Of a stretch of 64,000 nt of DNA, positions 60,388-64,000 are shown piece after piece. The stretch spans positions 370,581,233 through 370,645,232 of the forward strand of contig NC_080539.1 in the NCBI RefSeq assembly GCF_028640845.1. Reading direction: 5' to 3'. The translations under genes and the position numbers were made by a program. Position 1 is the stretch's first letter; each line of letters opens with the position of its first letter. This DNA comes from Ahaetulla prasina. Taxonomy: Eukaryota > Chordata > Lepidosauria > Squamata > Colubridae. Under the pieces are notes generated by a model. That model did no database searches. It was not told the origin of the DNA and worked only from the letters and a program-made list of their open reading frames with translations.

Positions 60388-61164
60388 AAATTTAGAGGCG
60401 GCTGCAGAGAAATGTGATACAGCAACATAGCGGAGCTTGTCCAGAGTGTGGAAATTTTTACGTGCCGATTCTAGGGTGACATGACTTGTGTTATTGTATT
60501 TTGTAAGTTCACTAGAATTTAATTTAACGAACTTTGTTTGCATTTGTAGACCTTATCCTTTGATATGTGGATTACGCCTGGGTAACTTTTTGGGGGTAGG
60601 AGGAAGTTTGACTTTGATTCCTCCCCTCCTCGTTTGCTATTTCTACTTGATTAATTCAGTTTCAGCTTGATTTTAGTTTCAATTATCTAGTGGAGGCATT
60701 AATTCTCACTCCATTGTGGAGTCTGTTAATGTTTTAAGGAAAGATGGAAACAGTATAAAGAATAAAATATATTTTGATATAAAAACTTCTCACAGGTTTT
60801 TTTTTCCCTTCCGGAAAAAAGCAAGCCGTTTGGCTGAAATAAGTCTGAATAACTTGAAGCCCTTTGAAATATATTGATTTGCAAATAGATTCATGGCATT
60901 GACCTGAAAGAGAGATTCGTATTGCCTCCACTAATTTAGATGGGCAAAACAAATTATGCAGGTTTATGCTACCTATTCTTTATTTTCTGGACAAGAAAGA
61001 TTTGCGCTGGTTTTGATTGCCATATTTTTCCCATAAGGCCTCATGATGATACTGTATTGAATTGATGGGTTGGGGAGTACGGAAAACTGGAAAATAACAG
61101 GTCAGACTGCCAGTGAAGGCTTCTGTTACTTCTTGCAACAGCTGCTAAGCAAAAAGCATACAGT
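60388..61164. other. Unique AT-rich DNA, no gene seen
   Basis: Low-repeat DNA with several ATTA/TAAT cores and a run of 8 T at 60798. It could be conserved non-coding DNA; nothing proves it. Confidence 0.45.
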
Positions 61165-61700
61165 ATGCTGGAAAAGAAAGGAAGGGAAGGGAAGGGAAGG
61201 GAAGGAGGGAGGGAGGGAGGAAGGAAGGAAGGGAGGGAGGGGAAAGAAGGATGGGTGGAAGGAAGGAAGGAAAGGAAGGAAGGGGAAAGAAGGATGGGTG
61301 GAAGGAAGGAAGGAAGGAAAGGAAGGAAGGAAGGAGAAAGAAAAATGTGTGGAAGGAAGGAAAGAAAGGAAGGAAGGAACAGGAAAGAAGGATGGGTGGA
61401 AGGAAGGAAGGAAAGGAAGGAAGAAAAGAAAGAAGGAAGGAAGGAAGGAAGGGGAAAAAGGATGGGTGGAAGGAAGGAAGGAAGAAAGGAAGGAAAGAAG
61501 GAAAGAAAGAAGGAAGGAAGGAAGGAAGGGGAAAGAAGGATGGGTGGAAGGAAGGAAGGAAGGGGAAAGAAGAATGGGTAGAAGGAAGGAAGGAAAGAAA
61601 GGGAGGAAGGAACGGGAAAGAAGGATGGGTGGAAGGAAGGAAGAAAAGGAAAGGAAGGGAGGAAGGAAGGAAAGAAGGAAGGAAGGAAGGAAGGGAGAGT
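61165..61700. repeat. GGAA-type purine tract with a GGATGGGTGG marker
   Basis: AAGG tetramers are interrupted by GGATGGGTGGAAGG at 61249, 61292, 61390, 61460, 61538 and 61623 (variants at 61343 and 61572), an irregular minisatellite. Open frames are artefacts. Confidence 0.93.
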
Positions 61701-61704
61701 AGAA

Positions 61705-62179
61705 AGCTAGCACCCCCCCCACCCTCCTATAGAATGAAATATTTTGGGGAATATTAAAAAGGCAGGGTAGAATACTTCCCCTAAAGGAGAAATGGAGGAA
61801 GATCTTAAGGGAGGCAGAAGCCAGCCCCAGTCTCCCTGCCCCAAGCAGAAACTGAGGAGGCCAGCTTATAGAAATGCAGATTTGGCGATCCGTTCAGAAA
61901 GACTGGGTCAGACAGAGACTCCTGATAAGCAACACGGTTAGGCAGGCTGAAGGTTGACAAGATTAACTCAGACAAACACCTAGGATTTGCATTTCCCCTT
62001 TTGCCTATAGAGCCAGCCGTGACCCCTACATGACCCCCGTAGGAATCAAGAAGATATAAGAACTGCATGCTATGTGCGTGTGTGTGCTGGTTCTGCTCAT
62101 CAATAAATGGACATGTCTTTCTTAAGCAGCCTCCATTTTATTCCTGGCTTGGAACTGGGCCTCGATCTTTCTTTCAGCA
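61705..62179 (+). mobile_element. ERV-like LTR 3, solo
   Basis: Homologous along its length to LTR 1 and 2: CTCCTATAGAATGAAATATT, CCTAAAGGAGAAATGG, then CCAGCCCCAGTC and CAGCCTCCATTTTATTCC near the end. A poly(A) signal AATAAA lies at 62102-62107. The TGTGGGAAG start is replaced by the edge of the purine tract. Confidence 0.68.
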
Positions 62180-62665
62180 GGAGGAGGGGAACGGGAGGGA
62201 GGAAGAGAGGAAGGAAGGAAGGAAGGAAAAAGTGGGAAAGGGAGGGAGGAAGAGAAGAAGGAAGGAAGGAAGGAAGGAAGGAAGGAAAAAGTGGGAAAGG
62301 GAGGGAGGAAGAGAAGAAGGAAGGAAGGAAGGAAGAAAGGAAGGAAGGAAAAAATGGGAAAGGGAGGGAGGACGAGAAGGAAGGAAGGAAGGAAAGAAGG
62401 AAGGCAGGAAGGAAGGAAAGAAGGAAGGAAGGAAGGAAGGAAGGAAGGAAAAAGTGGGAAAACAAGAGAGGAAGAGAGGAAGGAAGGAAGGAAGAGAGGA
62501 AGGAAGGAAGGAAAAAGTGGGAAAGGGAGGGAAGGAGGGAGGATGGAAGGAAGGAAGGAAAAAGTGGGAAAGAGAGGGAGGAAGAGAGGAAGGATGGATG
62601 GAAAGATGGAAGGAAGGAAGGAAGGAAGGAAAAAGTGGGAAAGGGAGGAAGGGAAGAAGGGAAGA
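62180..62665. repeat. GGAA-type purine tract with a GAAAAAGTGGGAAA marker
   Basis: AAGG tetramers carry GGAAAAAGTGGGAAAGGGAG at 62225, 62285, 62446, 62507, 62556 and 62629 (AAAAATGGG variant near 62347), mostly about 60 bp apart. Confidence 0.93.
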
Positions 62666-62725
62666 AGGATGAATTCTGGGAGTTGAAGTCCACAGGTCTT
62701 AAAGTTGCCAAGCATGGAGACCTCG
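62666..62725. mobile_element. Foldback MITE, one arm
   Basis: GAATTCTGGGAGTTGAAGTC then CTTAAAGTTGCCAAGC. Confidence 0.75.
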
Positions 62726-63239
62726 GAGCTAACCCAAGTTTGTGGCCAATGTCCCATGCAACCTTCTGCTGAATTCGGCTGTCTTGAAATTTCCAGTGCT
62801 TGTTCCATTTTTTTATTCGCTGAAGGAACATAACCTCATTTCCTCTCCATCATTATCGTCTTTTAGACATTGGAAGATAATTAATGTGTCCTTTTTATAT
62901 CTTTTCTTCTGCCTGCCAAACCTTTTCCAGCTCTTTCAAGCAATTCCTCCTGAGGAGTCCTTTTCCAATTCCGAGGGATGTCTTGAACTTTTTCCGTTGA
63001 GCCCGGTCCAATTCATCACTGTCCTTAAAAAGTTGTGTTAACCAGAACTGGTCATGGTATTTGAGTCTGCCATGGAGGTTTAAGAATAAGCACTAACCTT
63101 TTGAACGGAGCCAGCTCTGCTCCTCCTGTCTGTGCCGAGCAGCAGATGAATAAATGATCCGGAGAAAACATTATGTAAATGGCCTTGTTTGCATAAAATG
63201 GATTTTCGAAATTCAGCTTTTATGTGGGGCAGCGCAGGA
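62726..63239 (-). mobile_element. Old CR1 remnant (62830-63075) in unique DNA
   Basis: On the minus strand, text such as TTTTAGACATTGGAAGATAA and CTGCCTGCCAAACCTTTTCC follows the order of a reversed CR1 RT, but is much diverged. The remainder (63076-63239) is unassigned. Confidence 0.5.
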
Positions 63240-63620
63240 AGAGAGAGAGAAAATGGAGGGAAGAGGGGAGGGAAGGAGAAGAGGAAGGAAGGAATGGAAT
63301 GGAATAGAATAGAAAATGGAAAGGAATAGAATAGAATAGAACAGAACAGAACAGAACAGAACAGAACAGGAATGGAATGGAATGGAATGTAATAGAATAG
63401 AAGAGAGTAGGATAGAATAGAATAGAATAGAATAGAATAGAATAGAATAGAATAGAATAGAATAGAATAGAAAATGGAATGGAATGGAATGGAATGGAAT
63501 AGAATAGAAGAGAGTAGAATAGAATAGAATAGAATAGAATAGAATAGAATAGAATAGAATAGAATAGAAAATGCAATGGAATGGAATGGAATGGAATGGA
63601 ATAGAATAGAATAGAATAGA
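63240..63620. repeat. (GAATA)n/(GAATG)n/(GAACA)n pentamer array
   Basis: The reverse complement of the TATTC arrays at 1690, 9755 and 30172. Blocks of GAATG, GAACA and GAATA repeat in a higher-order pattern (63290-63480 resembles 63475-63620). Open frames on the minus strand are artefacts. Confidence 0.95.
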
Positions 63621-64000
63621 ACATATGAAGAATGGTTGCAAGAACTGGGTATGTCTAGTTTAATGAAAAGAAGGACCAGGGGAGACATGATAGCAGTGTT
63701 CCAATATCTCAGGGGTTGCCACAAAGAAGAGGGAGTCAAACTATTCTCCAAAGCACCTGAGGGTAGAACAAGAAGCAATGGGTGGAAACTAACCAAGGAG
63801 AGAAGCAACTTAGAACTAAGGAGAAATTTCCTGACAGTTAGAACAATTAATCAGTGGAACAACTGGCCTGCAGAAGTTGTAAATGCTCCAACACTGGAAA
63901 TTTTAAAGAAAATGTTGGATAACCATTTGTCTGAAATGATGTAGGGTTTCCTGCCTGGGCAGGGGGTTGGACTAGAAGACCTCCAAGGTCCCTTCCAACT
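63621..64000 (+). mobile_element. CR1 LINE, 5'-truncated, runs off the window
   Basis: A frame (63636-63944) encodes QELGMSSLMKRRTRGDMIAV, SKAPEGRTRSNGWKL and LTVRTINQWNNWPAEVVN and ends with a stop at 63942-63944. The 3' UTR is cut at CCTTCCAACT by the window edge. It begins straight after the GAATA array. Confidence 0.88.

Overview
This window looks like non-coding DNA from a squamate reptile, most likely a snake. The evidence is the repeat community: CR1 and L3-like LINEs, two of which run straight into pentamer (ATTCT) or related arrays; a Sauria-type SINE beside a Bov-B LINE end; GATA/GACA-type tetramers; and three related Ty3-type LTR retrotransposons. I found no host protein gene, rRNA or tRNA gene that I can defend. 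One short open frame behind a splice-acceptor-like sequence (415-654) is flagged as unexplained. Nearly all long open frames here are either pieces of transposable elements or artefacts of pyrimidine/purine simple repeats.

Layout. 1-15 kb: CR1, L3, L1 and Rex1-like LINE fragments mixed with many copies of an about 370-420 bp TA-flanked palindromic-ended MITE. Several MITE copies host later insertions (solo LTRs, hAT-type elements, LINEs). 15-18.5 kb: a 900-bp pyrimidine tract and a 1-kb CTAT/CCAT tetramer block. 18.5-22.5 kb: CR1 copies, a tRNA-derived SINE and a MITE-derived minisatellite. 22.6-27.2 kb: Ty3-type element A (ATAAC target duplication). 27.2-34 kb: long pyrimidine tracts, a hAT element, a solo LTR and a second GATA/GACA block. 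34.1-35.9 kb: a minisatellite with about 31-bp units carrying a GCCATTTT core. 36.5-38.3 kb: Sauria SINE, Bov-B end, and CR1 interrupted by a small MITE. 39.3-40.2 kb: a second MITE-derived minisatellite split by an L1 with an 18-bp target duplication. 40.8-44.8 kb: pyrimidine and purine tracts, then unique AT-rich DNA. 44.8-52.4 kb: tRNA-derived SINEs, a solo LTR, a multiply invaded ERV-like LTR, and Ty3-type element B (ACCGG), the best preserved. 53.4-60.4 kb: hAT-type elements and a second ERV-like LTR containing Ty3-type element C (GCCTC). 60.4-64 kb: purine tracts, a third ERV-like LTR, a GAATA array and a CR1 copy cut by the window end.

How the parts relate. Elements A, B and C share LTR length (188-190 bp), a primer-binding site that fits a tRNA-Ser end, a purine tract of the form GGGAGGGGAGGAG and the order gag, protease, RT, RNase H, integrase. 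This suggests the Mag-like branch of Ty3 elements. Their LTR pairs are nearly identical, yet their reading frames are broken. B keeps an open gag and an open RT/RNase H, but has frameshifts and one stop codon in protease and integrase. Non-autonomous elements (SINEs, MITEs, hAT-type) lie beside possible helpers (Bov-B, CR1, L1). Target duplications and interrupted homologues give a relative order of insertion at many sites. All family names come from recalled features and visible motifs, not from database searches.
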